Assembly: GCF_040395035.1 (NCBI RefSeq)
Contig: NZ_JBEBRB010000008.1
Location: forward strand, 6,361 to 70,360
Reading direction: 5' to 3'
DNA from: Parapedobacter lycopersici_A
GTDB lineage: Bacteria > Bacteroidota > Bacteroidia > Sphingobacteriales > Sphingobacteriaceae
Length of the DNA stretch: 64,000 nucleotides
Positions 36,901 through 45,257 of the stretch are shown in pieces; positions within the stretch are counted from its first letter, which is position 1, and every line of letters starts with the position of its first letter. Under the pieces are notes generated by a model. It saw only the letters and a program-made list of their open reading frames with translations, was not told the origin of the DNA and made no database searches. The translations under genes were made by a program, and so were the position numbers.

Positions 36901-37040
36901 TGCACTACCACGCTCACACCGGGCAGCGGACCGTTCGCGTCCGTCACCGTTCCGGTGACTGACTGCTGCGCGTAGCCGACGGAGACGGCGCTGAAAAGCA
37001 CCACAGCCAGCATGCAGCATTGCATGTAAAAATTTCTCAT
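33921..37040 (-). CDS. SusC/RagA-family TonB-dependent outer-membrane transporter
   Basis: A 1039-residue barrel with a signal peptide ending in GYAQ, a carboxypeptidase-regulatory-like domain (VTGTVTDANGPLPGVSVVV), a TonB plug with the SusC signature LKGPSAAALYGNRAGNGV, and a C-terminal barrel ending in FMFGVTLGF, the usual terminal phenylalanine strand. It pairs with the SusD_2-type lipoprotein downstream. The ROK regulator lies 70 bases upstream with no terminator or -7 box between, so one transcript ROK-SusC-SusD is likely. The substrate is unknown; no glycosidase is in the same unit. Confidence 0.93.
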   Translation of the reverse strand: MRNFYMQCCMLAVVLFSAVSVGYAQQSVTGTVTDANGPLPGVSVVVQGTTRGVQTDAEGNYTISASRGEVIQFSMVGYTSQQVTVGNQTRMNVVLEQDASELGEVVVTALGIERERRSLGYAVQEVKGATLSNARETNVTNALSGKVAGLQVARSSNGAGASAKIVLRGFNSLTGDNQPLIVVDGVPVNNFTGTESNGFWDPGFDRGNGLGDINPEDIESMSVLKGPSAAALYGNRAGNGVILITTKSGRKQAGLGLTISSNVGIENPFMTPETQDIFGQGTNGNFLPDERLSWGPRIEGQNVVKWDGSEGPLTVQDNISNFLQTGINQQHNATFQQQFNNTGIYTSVSRVNQKSILPGNKFVRTNLMARATTKFGRDDRWSTDTKVQYNNTAGYNRPINSRDWSSMYSLYMMPRSLNIRDFQPAVDENGDMLWFGSGTNASINPYWRAAYDQYKDSRDRIMLNGTLRYKATDWLTAEVKGGGDIYTTNVERKVYVGSPNPAGGHYALSKETFQETNYSAMLTAQKDEVFGRLGGSIMVGGNLMQQRLSSVGGSVTELEVPNLFSLNNGVGVPSITQSLSEKRVNSIYGSLALKYDNYLYLDATFRNDWTSTLHPDNRSFFYPSVNLSYVFTDMVNALGGTLPAWFSYAKLRASYAEVGNDMGPYQLYNVYSIGSDPRGNTTANTGSVFYDPNVVNELLRSLEFGAEVRLFDRVNIDFAWYKVNATNQLIDLGLDPTSGYASRKINAGNIQNKGFEIMVNVNALSNPTGFNWDISANFSRNINEVIDIASHLGVYQYPVDAAYDDLAIVGRAGGMYGEIYGHRFLRVKDPASPHYGRLILENGLPLRDSEKELLGNQQADAMAGLTNTFNYKGIGLSFQLDGRFGGEIFSSTQVAMQRNGTAAVTAPNGAREDFVVSGVESDGADGYVENTTSVTVQNYWNRVATASNLGINEANLYDATNIRLRNVQLSYQFPQSMLTNSGLQNVRVFASCNNVWMIHSKMRGLDPEAVFATGSNAIGFESASPATMRTFMFGVTLGF

Positions 37041-37110
37041 GTTTGTGTTGATTTGGTTAAATAATTGGTTAATTGCTGTTATAATTAGGTTTAAAAGGTG
37101 TTGTAATTCG

Positions 37111-38346
37111 TTACGGAACGCTTAACACTTCTTGCTTGGCTCGATCAGTTATCGTTTTTTCTTCCAGTATACAGTGCTCCACGACTAGGCTGGCTGCGCC
37201 AAGAAACTCGGCCCGATACGTGAGATCGGATACCACCACGTCGGTGTTTTCCACCAACTTGGGGATGCAGAATTCATGGATGGCGCGATATACCGGTGGC
37301 AGCAGCAGGTTGCCGGCCGCTCCCCCACGGCCGCTGAGCACCACCCGTTCGGGATTCATGATGTGGATCAGTGTGGCAATGCCTTTGCCCATCATAAACG
37401 CCGCATCCGTGAGCACACGTATCGCTAATTGGTCGCCTTTACGGGCCGCGGCAATCAGGTGGTCGCCTTCCGCCTTGGTTTTATCGGAGAAAAGCTTGCT
37501 CAGGCTGGATATTCCCCCTTCTGCCATTGCCCGCTTGGCATTTTCCACCGCCACGAGCAGCGATGCCACGACTTCCAGACACCCCCTTTTTCCACAGGGA
37601 CATAGGTTATTGGAATCCGAAAGCGGAATGTGGCTGAATTCACCCGCATACCCGTTGTGGCCGCGGAACAGGCTCCCGTTGACGATCATTCCCAGACCGA
37701 TTCCCCAGCCCACGTTAACCACCATGACGTCCTTCATGCCTTTTGCAGCCCCGAAATGCAATTCGGAAATGGCTATTGCGCTTGAATCGTTTTCAATATA
37801 AACCGGCAGGCCTAGCCGCTGGGTTAATTTCTCCCGCAGGCCAACGGTTTCATTTTCTTCGTATAAATAGGAGGCATTGACGCCGCGTTCCACATCGACA
37901 AACCCCGGCATGCCTATTCCAACACCCAATAGGTGCCGGCGATCTATTGCCGATCCGTCAAGGTAATCGTCAATAAATGCGCAGAGCTGGTCAAAGGCAC
38001 CCTCGTTGTCCTGCAGGGGCAGCGTGATGGTCGCTTCAGGATAAACCGTTTCATTAAGCAGGTTGTACAGTACAATGCGGGTGACAAACTGGTCCATGGC
38101 CACCACGACGATGTATTGTTTCATTTTTTTGTTTAACCGGTATTTTACCGCTCTCCGTCCGCCTGTGGAAGGTGCGAGCCCCTGTCCAACGACATACCCG
38201 TCCTGAATGAGCCCGTTAACCACTTTCGTAATGTTCGGGATGCTTTTTTTGGTGCCCGTGCTCAATTCCATTAAGGAAAGCGCACCTTTATAGTAAAGGA
38301 GTTTGAATACCGTTTTCCGCAATTGGTCCTCGCGTTGTCTTTTCAC
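37111..38346 (-). CDS. ROK-family transcriptional regulator (NagC/XylR type)
   Basis: Sugar-sensing regulator of 411 residues. An N-terminal winged helix (about 10-66) is followed by the ROK sugar-binding domain with GIGMPGFVD (143-151), ENDSSAIAISE (185-195) and the zinc cluster H239, C249, C251 and C256 in LCPCGKRGCLEVV. The phosphate loop reads NVGWGIG where kinases have a GTG-type loop, and GEFSH replaces the usual GEFGH, so it is more likely a regulator than a working kinase. It heads the unit with the second SusCD pair and is divergent from the HGSNAT-like gene; it may control both. Confidence 0.9.
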   Translation of the reverse strand: MKRQREDQLRKTVFKLLYYKGALSLMELSTGTKKSIPNITKVVNGLIQDGYVVGQGLAPSTGGRRAVKYRLNKKMKQYIVVVAMDQFVTRIVLYNLLNETVYPEATITLPLQDNEGAFDQLCAFIDDYLDGSAIDRRHLLGVGIGMPGFVDVERGVNASYLYEENETVGLREKLTQRLGLPVYIENDSSAIAISELHFGAAKGMKDVMVVNVGWGIGLGMIVNGSLFRGHNGYAGEFSHIPLSDSNNLCPCGKRGCLEVVASLLVAVENAKRAMAEGGISSLSKLFSDKTKAEGDHLIAAARKGDQLAIRVLTDAAFMMGKGIATLIHIMNPERVVLSGRGGAAGNLLLPPVYRAIHEFCIPKLVENTDVVVSDLTYRAEFLGAASLVVEHCILEEKTITDRAKQEVLSVP

Positions 38347-38384
38347 AGGTTGGTTAAGTTAAAATTGGTTTTTAAAATGTAATA

Positions 38385-38416
38385 CAAACTTAATAAAATA
38401 AATATTTTTATTGCAA
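38385..38416 (-). promoter_or_regulatory. ROK promoter, -33 TTG and -7 TAAGTTTG
   Basis: On the minus strand TTG (38416-38414), a 21-base spacer and TAAGTTTG (38392-38385) lie 39 bases before the ROK start. The box matches TAnnTTTG. Confidence 0.55.
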
Positions 38417-38653
38417 TACTTTTTAAAAAAATTAAATAAGATGACGTAATGTATTGATAGTTAAACCTGGTCATTGGCTTTCCTGGCGCCATCAGATGAA
38501 TCCCTATCCGTATTGGTATTAAAAGCAGGCCCGCGTCGTGCGGCTTTCCGGCAGATTCGATGGTTAATCGGGGTTGCGGGGCGCCCGCTTCATCATCAAT
38601 TGGGGTTGTGGCCGGCCTGTGTGCAGGGTGACACCAGTATTGTGGCGGAAATG

Positions 38654-38741
38654 GTGGACTTACCCTGGACTCATACTGGACTCACTCTGGACTCATACTG
38701 GACTCACCCCGGACGTATCCCGAACCAGTCCCGGACAGGGG
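38654..38741. repeat. Tandem 11-base repeat array
   Basis: Eight consecutive 11-base units. Units 2 to 5 are CTGGACTCATA, CTGGACTCACT, CTGGACTCATA and CTGGACTCACC (38665-38708); unit 1 is GTGGACTTACC and units 6 to 8 are CCGGACGTATC, CCGAACCAGTC and CCGGACAGGGG, more degenerate. The period is not a multiple of three, so it is not a simple coding repeat, and it is close to one helical turn. Confidence 0.75.
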
Positions 38742-38883
38742 TGCCCTCATTCCGGACAAACGGGCGCATGGATCCCGATTGATGGCAAAGCAGGGTCAAC
38801 GCACTAAAAAATAGCATCGGCTGAAACAGTATTATTTAAAAAATTGTAGCTTTACCTAAATTATAAACTTCATTCCCTGAACA

Positions 38884-40095
38884 ATGAACCAACGGTATTA
38901 TTCCCTTGATGTCTTCCGGGGCGCCACGGTGGCACTCATGATATTGGTAAACAACCCGGGTACTTGGTCACACATCTTTTCCCCGCTGGAGCATGCGGCA
39001 TGGCATGGCGCGACGCCCACGGACCTGGTGTTCCCTTTCTTTCTTTTTGCGGTGGGTAATGCCATGGCATTCGTGATGCCCCGCCTCCGCGAAGCCGGTA
39101 ATGCAGTCTTCTGGAAAAAGGTGTTGAAACGGACGGCACTGATCTTTCTGATCGGGCTGTTTATCAACTGGTGGCCGTTTGTGCAGTGGGATGGCGATGC
39201 ACTGGCGTTTAAGCACTGGGTTAATCCGGAAGATCCCGAGCGGGGTATCCGTATCCTTGGGGTACTGCAGCGTATTGCGCTGGCTTATTGCTTCGCATCC
39301 ATCATCGTCTATTACCTGAAGGAGAAATCCGTTATTGTTGTTTCTGCCTTGTTGCTGCTGCTTTACTGGGGATTATGTGCGGCATTCGGCGGAGCCGATC
39401 CCTACAGTTTAGCGGGCTGGTTCGGTAATGCCATTGACCAGCGGGTAATCGGTGTTGCTCACCTATACCGGGGTGAAGGGGTGCCGTTTGAACCCGAGGG
39501 ATTAATGAGTACCCTGCCTTCCATTGTACAGGTTATATTCGGTTACCTGACCGGTCGCTACATAAGGGAAAAGGGAGAGGTATCCTGGCTGTGGCCAAGG
39601 TTGCCTAACCGGGACGGGTCTATTTACCGGATGCTGGGCGGTCTGTTGGTGATGGCAGTGCTCTTGTATGTAGCCGGCCTGTGCTGGGGATTGGGATTTC
39701 CCATCAACAAGAAAATATGGACAAGTTCCTATGTGCTGTATACTACCGGACTGGCGCTGTTTGCCATCGGCGTGATGATCTGGTATATCGAAGTGCTGGA
39801 TGTGCGCAACTGGCTTACCCGCTTCTTTGACGTTTTTGGTAAAAATCCGCTGTTTATTTTTGTGCTTAGTGGCCTGCTGCCGCGGTTGCTGGGCCTGTTC
39901 CGCATCAGTACAGGCGTGAATGATGCCGGGGAAACCCTGTATACCACACCGCTTGGCTGGTTTTATACCCATGTCTGCGCCCGTGTACCGGGTCCGCCGG
40001 AAATCGGATCGCTTTGTTATGCCCTCGTTTTTGTCGGGTTTTGCTGGGCAATCTGTTACGTGATGGATCAAAAGAAAATATACGTGAAGGTGTGA
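38884..40095 (+). CDS. DUF5009 / HGSNAT-like membrane acyltransferase-family protein
   Basis: Integral membrane protein of 403 residues with about ten to twelve spans, related to heparan-alpha-glucosaminide N-acetyltransferase and bacterial NagX proteins. The N-terminal SLDVFRGATVALMILVNNPG and the WHGATPTDLVFPFFLF block with H41 and D47 are the family hallmarks; H41 corresponds to the conserved histidine thought to carry the acetyl group. In bacteria these proteins sit with amino-sugar uptake genes, and a ROK regulator is divergent here, so a role with N-acetylated sugars is plausible. The exact reaction in bacteria is unsettled. Confidence 0.85.
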   Translation: MNQRYYSLDVFRGATVALMILVNNPGTWSHIFSPLEHAAWHGATPTDLVFPFFLFAVGNAMAFVMPRLREAGNAVFWKKVLKRTALIFLIGLFINWWPFVQWDGDALAFKHWVNPEDPERGIRILGVLQRIALAYCFASIIVYYLKEKSVIVVSALLLLLYWGLCAAFGGADPYSLAGWFGNAIDQRVIGVAHLYRGEGVPFEPEGLMSTLPSIVQVIFGYLTGRYIREKGEVSWLWPRLPNRDGSIYRMLGGLLVMAVLLYVAGLCWGLGFPINKKIWTSSYVLYTTGLALFAIGVMIWYIEVLDVRNWLTRFFDVFGKNPLFIFVLSGLLPRLLGLFRISTGVNDAGETLYTTPLGWFYTHVCARVPGPPEIGSLCYALVFVGFCWAICYVMDQKKIYVKV

Positions 40096-40127
40096 TTTGG
40101 AGGCTATTAAAAATTGGCGTACCTTTG
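40096..40127 (+). promoter_or_regulatory. rpsO promoter, -33 TTTG and -7 TACCTTTG
   Basis: TTTG (40096-40099), a 20-base spacer and TACCTTTG (40120-40127) match the Bacteroidota consensus on both elements. It lies 45 bases before rpsO. Confidence 0.7.
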
Positions 40128-40172
40128 CAGCCAATTAATTAATTTTTTAACGCTTTAATATTATTCACAGTA

Positions 40173-40451
40173 ATGTATTTAAGTAAAGAGTACAAGGCGG
40201 ATATTTTCGCCGAATACGCCGGAGGCGCAACAAATACCGGTTCCGCGGAAGGTCAGGTGGCTTTATTCACCAAAAGGATTGCTCACTTAACTGAGCATTT
40301 GAAAACGAACAGGAAAGACTTTGCCACACAACGTTCTTTGCAGAAATTAGTGGGTAAGCGCCGTGCCTTGTTGAAATACCTCTACAACAAGGATATTGAA
40401 CGCTACCGTGCCGTAATTAAGGCATTGGGCTTGAGGGATATCATCAAGTAG
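40173..40451 (+). CDS. rpsO: 30S ribosomal protein S15
   Basis: Primary 16S-rRNA-binding protein of the small subunit platform. The 92 residues match the S15 family length, with TGSAEGQVALFTKRIAHLTEHLK and KDFATQRSLQKLVGKRRALLKYL as the recognisable helical blocks. It has its own promoter and a strong terminator behind it. Downstream is pnp, the usual neighbour of rpsO in many bacteria, but here the terminator and a separate -7 box suggest two transcripts. Confidence 0.97.
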   Translation: MYLSKEYKADIFAEYAGGATNTGSAEGQVALFTKRIAHLTEHLKTNRKDFATQRSLQKLVGKRRALLKYLYNKDIERYRAVIKALGLRDIIK

Positions 40452-40476
40452 CTTTCAGTTAACATTTTCAATAAAG

Positions 40477-40520
40477 CCATTCGTCCGCCGTTCAGCGGGT
40501 GAGTGGTTTTTTATTTTTTT
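40477..40520 (+). terminator. rpsO intrinsic terminator
   Basis: CCATTC and CCGC (40477-40488) pair with GCGG and GAGTGG (40495-40506), with one wobble and a GT/GT internal loop, followed by TTTTTTATTTTTTT. Confidence 0.85.
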
Positions 40521-40603
40521 AGTCATCGGGTGCTGGTTTCAGCTGCCGTATGAAGGATGGACTAATTTGCATTTTATATACTGTAGATAAATGCCAATTT
40601 AGT

Positions 40604-40611
40604 TATGTTTG
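40604..40611 (+). promoter_or_regulatory. Candidate -7 box (TATGTTTG) for pnp
   Basis: TAnnTTTG match downstream of the rpsO terminator and 76 bases before the preferred pnp start. No TTTG is found at the proper -33 distance. Confidence 0.45.
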
Positions 40612-40686
40612 TGAGCAAATAAAAAGTCTAATATATCCATGGTGTACTGCCTGAAGACGAACAGTGCGCCGAATTTGAAACAACAG

Positions 40687-42819
40687 ATGAGTTACAACGA
40701 GATCAAAACAACAATCGATATCGGCAATGGACGCCATATCGAAATCTCCACCGGCAAACTGGCCAAACAGGCCGACGGTTCGGTGGTGGTCAAACAGGGT
40801 GATACCATGCTATTGGCCACGGTGGTTTCTGCACAGGAGCCTAAACCCGGAGCGGACTTTCTGCCGCTTTCCGTCGATTACCAGGAAAAATATGCATCTA
40901 CCGGGCGGATTCCGGGAGGGTTTTTACGCCGTGAGGCCCGGTTATCGGATTACGAAATATTGATTTCCCGTTTAGTGGACCGCGCCCTGCGCCCGCTATT
41001 CCCCGAAGATTACCACGCGGATACCCAGGTAATGATTTCCCTGATTTCCGCAGATAAAGACATTATGCCGGATGCACTGGCCGGATTGGCCGCTTCGGCA
41101 GCACTTGCGGTATCGGACATCCCCTTTAACGGACCGATTTCCGAAGTGCGTGTGGCGAAAGTGGATGGCCAGCTGGTGATTAACCCGTTGTTGAGCGAAC
41201 TGGAGCGGGCAACACTCGAATTTATTGTAGCCGGTACCGCGCAGGATATTGTAATGGTGGAAGGTGAGTCTAAGGAAATTTCCGAAGCGGAGATGGTCGA
41301 AGCCATTGAATTTGCACACCAGACCATTAAAAAGCAAGTGGCTGCCCAGGTTGAATTATCGCAGTTAGCAGGTAAAACTGCCAAACGGGAATATAGCCAT
41401 GAGCCAAGTAATCCCGAGCTGCGCGACCAGATTTTTGCGGCTACCTACGATAAGGTATACCAAGTGGCCAAAACGGCGTCGGCTAAGCACGACCGGAGCG
41501 AGCAGTTTAAACAGATCGGTGAGGAATTTATTCAGACATTGGGTGAAGAACTCGACGACGATACCGTGTTCCTGGTAAAAAAATACTACCATGACGTGCA
41601 GTATGATGCCGTCCGTAATTTGATATTAAATGAAGGCATCCGGCTGGACGGTCGCGATTCACGTACGGTACGCCCCATCTGGAGCGAGGTGGATTACCTG
41701 CCCGCAGCACACGGATCGGCGGTGTTCACCCGCGGGGAAACGCAGTCCCTCACTTCTGTGACCCTGGGTGCCAAGGATGATGAGCAGCTGATCGACGGCG
41801 CATTTATCCACGGATATAACCGGTTTCTCCTGCATTATAATTTCCCCGCATTTTCAACGGGTGAGGTACGCCCTAACCGCGGACCTGGCAGACGGGAAGT
41901 TGGCCATGGTAACCTGGCGATGCGTTCGCTGAAACAGGTGCTGCCTACCGGCGATGAAAACCCATATACCATCCGGGTGGTTTCGGATATCCTGGAGTCC
42001 AACGGTTCGTCGTCGATGGCGACAGTATGCGCCGGTACCCTGGCCCTGATGGATGCCGGCATTAAGATCAAGGCACCGGTATCGGGTATAGCCATGGGCT
42101 TGATAACGGACGAAAAGACCGGAAAATACGCCATCCTGAGCGATATTCTGGGCGACGAGGATCACTTGGGCGATATGGACTTTAAAGTAACCGGAACTGA
42201 AAAAGGAATCGTGGCCTGCCAGATGGACCTGAAGATCAATGGCCTGAAGTGGGAAGTGCTCACCCAGGCGTTGGAACAAGCGAAAGAAGCCCGGCTGCAT
42301 ATCCTCAACGAAATGCGAAAAACCATTGCCGAGCCGCGCGCGGACTACAAACCGCATGCACCGCGTATTGTTAGCTTCAGCATAGACAAAGAGTTTATCG
42401 GTGCGGTGATCGGACCGGGTGGCAAGATCATTCAGGAAATGCAACGGGAAACCGGTGCAACAATTGCCATCGAGGAAATCGACGGTAAAGGTGTTGTGCA
42501 GGTGTTTGCCGATAATAAGGCGGCAATCGATGATGCGGTAAGGCGTATCAAAGCTATTGCGGCCAAACCTGAGGTAGGTGAGGTATACGAAGGAAAGGTC
42601 AAATCCATTATGCCTTTCGGCGCATTTGTTGAGATTATCCCCGGTAAAGACGGGTTACTCCACATCTCGGAAATCGACTGGAAACGGTTCGAGACCATGG
42701 ACGGTATCTTCAATGTGGGCGATACCGTGAAAGTGAAGTTGCTGGATATTGATAAACAGGGCAAACTGAAACTCTCCCGTAAGGCGCTGATCCCGCGTCC
42801 CGAGAAGAACGAAGCGTAA
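40687..42819 (+). CDS. pnp: Polyribonucleotide nucleotidyltransferase (PNPase)
   Basis: 3'-to-5' phosphorolytic exoribonuclease of RNA decay. The 710 residues contain two RNase PH domains (IDIGNGRHIEISTGKLAKQADG at the start; ILNEGIRLDGRDSRTVRPI opens the second), then a KH domain with GAVIGPGGKIIQEM and an S1 domain with YEGKVKSIMPFGAFVEIIPG. Catalytic-region residues in LSDILGDEDHLGDMDFKV are intact. I prefer the ATG at 40687 (MSYNEIKTT) because it matches the family start; an in-frame ATG at 40639 would add 16 residues of no family character. A strong terminator follows. Confidence 0.96.
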   Translation: MSYNEIKTTIDIGNGRHIEISTGKLAKQADGSVVVKQGDTMLLATVVSAQEPKPGADFLPLSVDYQEKYASTGRIPGGFLRREARLSDYEILISRLVDRALRPLFPEDYHADTQVMISLISADKDIMPDALAGLAASAALAVSDIPFNGPISEVRVAKVDGQLVINPLLSELERATLEFIVAGTAQDIVMVEGESKEISEAEMVEAIEFAHQTIKKQVAAQVELSQLAGKTAKREYSHEPSNPELRDQIFAATYDKVYQVAKTASAKHDRSEQFKQIGEEFIQTLGEELDDDTVFLVKKYYHDVQYDAVRNLILNEGIRLDGRDSRTVRPIWSEVDYLPAAHGSAVFTRGETQSLTSVTLGAKDDEQLIDGAFIHGYNRFLLHYNFPAFSTGEVRPNRGPGRREVGHGNLAMRSLKQVLPTGDENPYTIRVVSDILESNGSSSMATVCAGTLALMDAGIKIKAPVSGIAMGLITDEKTGKYAILSDILGDEDHLGDMDFKVTGTEKGIVACQMDLKINGLKWEVLTQALEQAKEARLHILNEMRKTIAEPRADYKPHAPRIVSFSIDKEFIGAVIGPGGKIIQEMQRETGATIAIEEIDGKGVVQVFADNKAAIDDAVRRIKAIAAKPEVGEVYEGKVKSIMPFGAFVEIIPGKDGLLHISEIDWKRFETMDGIFNVGDTVKVKLLDIDKQGKLKLSRKALIPRPEKNEA

Positions 42820-42840
42820 TTACGCGGTGTTACCGCATAT

Positions 42841-42874
42841 AAAGAGCCGGACATCCATGATGTCCGGCTTTTTT
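42841..42874. terminator. Bidirectional intrinsic terminator after pnp
   Basis: GCCGGACAT (42846-42854) and ATGTCCGGC (42860-42868) form a perfect stem, flanked by AAAGA on the left and TTTTTT on the right. It serves pnp and the convergent GH92 gene. Confidence 0.85.
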
Positions 42875-42877
42875 GTT

Positions 42878-45118
42878 TTACAGTCCCCCGGGCCAGGTTT
42901 CCGGCTTCCGTCCGAAACGTTTACTGGGTTTTGCACCCATTTCCAACACCAGTTCCCCTCCCTTCACCAGATCCTCATGCCGGATGTAGGCTCTATCGTA
43001 AGGTTCGCCGTTGAGTGTCGCCGATTGGATATACCGGTTTTCGCTGCTGTTATTCCGTGCACGTACGGTAAACGTACGGTTTCCGGCCAGTGCGAAAGTA
43101 GTTTCGTCGACGGCCGGGCTGCCGAACACATACTCGCCATTGGCGGGATTTACGGGATAGAGACCGGCTATACTCCAGACGGCCCACGCGCTCATCTGTC
43201 CGGCATCTTCATTGCCTGCATAGCCGTCGGGGCGGGCATGGTACATCGAATCAAGCACGAGCCGTACCTTTTCCTGTGTCTTCCACGGTTCGCCCAGGTA
43301 GGTGTACATGTATGCAATATGGTGACTGGGTTCATTTCCATGTGCATACTGCCCGATAAAACCGCTTACATCGGGTGATACGTTTTCGCCCCGCATTGCC
43401 GACGGTGCAGCAAACAGTTCGTCGAGCTTACGGACCAATGCGTCATTTCCGCCATAGAGTTCCGCCAGCCCGCGGACGTCATGCGGCACAAAGAAAGTGT
43501 GCTGCCAGGCATTCCCTTCGATGTATTGGCTTTTGTCAAAGTTGTGTTCAGACCAAAATGGATCGAATGGTTCCACGAAGTTGCCGTCGCTGGTCTTTGC
43601 ACGCATGAAACCGGTGCCCGGATCGAAAAGTTGGGTATAGGATTTTGAACGGTCGATAAAAGTAGCGTAATCGGCATGTTTCCCTAGTTTTTTCGCCACC
43701 TGGGCGATACACCAATCGTCAAATGCGTATTCCAGCGTCACCGTTACGCTACCGCCGGCTTTATCCTGCGGCAGGTAGCCGTATTCGATGTAATCCGGCA
43801 CGCCGCGTATGTCTTGGTGCGCGCTGCGGATCATGGCCCGGTAGGCCCGCTCCGCATCCAGTCCGGGCCAGTCTTTCAGGATTGCATCGGCCAGTACGGG
43901 GATGGCGTGGTATCCGGTCATGGTATTCGTCTCCCAGGTGCTGAGATCCCACACCGGCAGCAGTCCGTTTTCATCATGGAAGGCAAGCATGCTGTTCAGG
44001 ATGTCAGCATACCGGCCGGGCTGGGTGAGGGTAAACAGCGGGTTTAGCGCACGGAACGTATCCCACAGGGAAAAGAGGGTATACCGCTGCGCGCCGTCCG
44101 GCATCGTATGCACGTCGCCGAGCGCATTCTGGTATTCACCATCGGCATCGGCATACAGGGTAGGTGCAATGGCCGTGTGGTACAGGGCGGTGTAGAATAC
44201 CCGTTTCAGCGAATCGTCATTCGTTTTGACGGTGACTTTCCGCAGTTCCTGTTCCCACAGGCCTTCCGCAGCTCGGTATGCGGCGGCAAAATCCTCCTGT
44301 GGCCGGGCATTCAGTTCATCAAGTGCCTTGTCGTAACTGGTGGTGGACAGCGCTACCTTGAGTTCAATGGTTTCGGTCGTGGCGGGATCGAACAGCAGCT
44401 GTGCTGCCACACCTGTTCCTTTGTCATACGTTTCTACCATGTCGGTCATGTCCGATGCCGTCTGCCCGTCGTGCAGGATCGTTCCGGTGAATGGTGTGGA
44501 CGTCCGCGCGGCAAAATAGATGCGCTGTACCTGGGCCCAGCCCGTGGAATAACGATAGCCTACCAGCGTGCTGTCGTTGAGGATGGTGATGTGCGTTTCC
44601 GTGGGTGTGTCCCAGTTGACGTGGAAACCGAGGTCGAAGCGGAGTGTGGGGGTGCTTCCCCGTGGAAAGGTATATCGATGATATCCGCAGCGCGCGGTTG
44701 CGGTGAGCTCCGCTTTGACGCCGTTGCCGAGCGTAACGTAATAATACCCCGGCGAAGCACCTTCGTCCGTATGGCTGAACGGTATCCTCGGCGGAGCAGC
44801 GGTGTCGGCCAGCGGCGTGGTCAGCGGCATCACGGATATATCGAGCCAGTCGCCGATCCCCGTTCCGCTCAGGTGGGTGTGACTGAAGCCGGCAATCAGG
44901 CTGTCGCTGTAGTGGTAGCCACTGCACCAGTCCCATCCCTGCCGTCCATTGTCCGGACTCAACTGCACCATCCCAAAGGGAACGGTGGCGCCGGGAAAGG
45001 TGTGCCCGTGGCCGCCTGTGCCGATAAACGGATCGACATAGGACGCCAATGGCGACTGTGCCCGGGAGTATATCGAAGCAATGGAAAGCAAAATACAGGC
45101 GCTTAAACGTATTAGCAT
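42878..45118 (-). CDS. GH92 alpha-mannosidase, exported
   Basis: Calcium-dependent exo-alpha-mannosidase family (746 residues), used by Bacteroidota to trim N-glycans and other mannans. It starts with a signal peptide ending near SRAQ, then SYVDPFIGTGGHGHTFPGA and WCSGYHYSD of the N-terminal beta domain. The catalytic domain shows EGNAWQHTFFVPHD, AHGNEPSHHIAYMY and GNEDAGQMSAWAVWSIAGLYPV, where the conserved Glu and Asp residues act as acid and base. I chose the ATG at 45118 because it begins a clean signal peptide. The LacI-type regulator is transcribed divergently and likely controls it. Confidence 0.94.
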   Translation of the reverse strand: MLIRLSACILLSIASIYSRAQSPLASYVDPFIGTGGHGHTFPGATVPFGMVQLSPDNGRQGWDWCSGYHYSDSLIAGFSHTHLSGTGIGDWLDISVMPLTTPLADTAAPPRIPFSHTDEGASPGYYYVTLGNGVKAELTATARCGYHRYTFPRGSTPTLRFDLGFHVNWDTPTETHITILNDSTLVGYRYSTGWAQVQRIYFAARTSTPFTGTILHDGQTASDMTDMVETYDKGTGVAAQLLFDPATTETIELKVALSTTSYDKALDELNARPQEDFAAAYRAAEGLWEQELRKVTVKTNDDSLKRVFYTALYHTAIAPTLYADADGEYQNALGDVHTMPDGAQRYTLFSLWDTFRALNPLFTLTQPGRYADILNSMLAFHDENGLLPVWDLSTWETNTMTGYHAIPVLADAILKDWPGLDAERAYRAMIRSAHQDIRGVPDYIEYGYLPQDKAGGSVTVTLEYAFDDWCIAQVAKKLGKHADYATFIDRSKSYTQLFDPGTGFMRAKTSDGNFVEPFDPFWSEHNFDKSQYIEGNAWQHTFFVPHDVRGLAELYGGNDALVRKLDELFAAPSAMRGENVSPDVSGFIGQYAHGNEPSHHIAYMYTYLGEPWKTQEKVRLVLDSMYHARPDGYAGNEDAGQMSAWAVWSIAGLYPVNPANGEYVFGSPAVDETTFALAGNRTFTVRARNNSSENRYIQSATLNGEPYDRAYIRHEDLVKGGELVLEMGAKPSKRFGRKPETWPGGL

Positions 45119-45202
45119 AAAATTGATTCCGAATAAAGTTAGCAATTCTTTTTTGGTAAAACTAACGGATTATTTACGATAAGTAAAAATGTTTGCTGAA
45201 AT

Positions 45203-45236
45203 TTTGCGGATAAATTCAATTTATTGCATACGTTTG
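45203..45236 (+). promoter_or_regulatory. lacI-type gene promoter, TTTG and TACGTTTG
   Basis: TTTG (45203-45206) and TACGTTTG (45229-45236) are spaced by 22 bases, slightly long for the consensus. The -7 box lies inside a candidate operator. Confidence 0.5.
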
Positions 45237-45257
45237 CCGGTGTGCTAAACGTTAAGC
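45226..45257. promoter_or_regulatory. Two candidate LacI-family operators
   Basis: GCATACGTTTGC (45226-45237) and GCTAAACGTTAAGC (45244-45257) are near-palindromes centred on CG, each with one mismatched symmetric pair, the form expected for LacI-family sites. A half site GCTAAACG follows at 45265-45272. The first overlaps the -7 box. Confidence 0.55.

Larger units (their letters stand above)
38347..38883 (+). other. 537-base gene-free region with promoter and 11-base repeats
   Basis: Divergent spacer between the ROK regulator and the HGSNAT-like gene. It holds the ROK promoter (38385-38416, minus strand), an AT-rich stretch to about 38460, a more GC-rich part with an array of 11-base repeats (38654-38741), and a weak -7-like TAGCTTTA (38847-38854) before the right-hand gene. 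Short reading frames cross the repeats but show no protein-like sequence. Confidence 0.6.

Noticed and set aside
38654..38741. A CRISPR array
   Set aside because: The units are 11 bases with no spacers, and no cas genes are present.
38474..38782. A 102-codon open frame across the 11-base repeats
   Set aside because: Part of it is the repeat read in frame; the rest has no protein-like features, and no promoter or ribosome site precedes it.
44108..45106. A 332-codon open frame opposite the GH92 mannosidase
   Set aside because: It lies wholly antisense to a clear GH92 gene, has no recognisable domain and shows the Arg/Gly-rich composition expected from GC-rich antisense reading.
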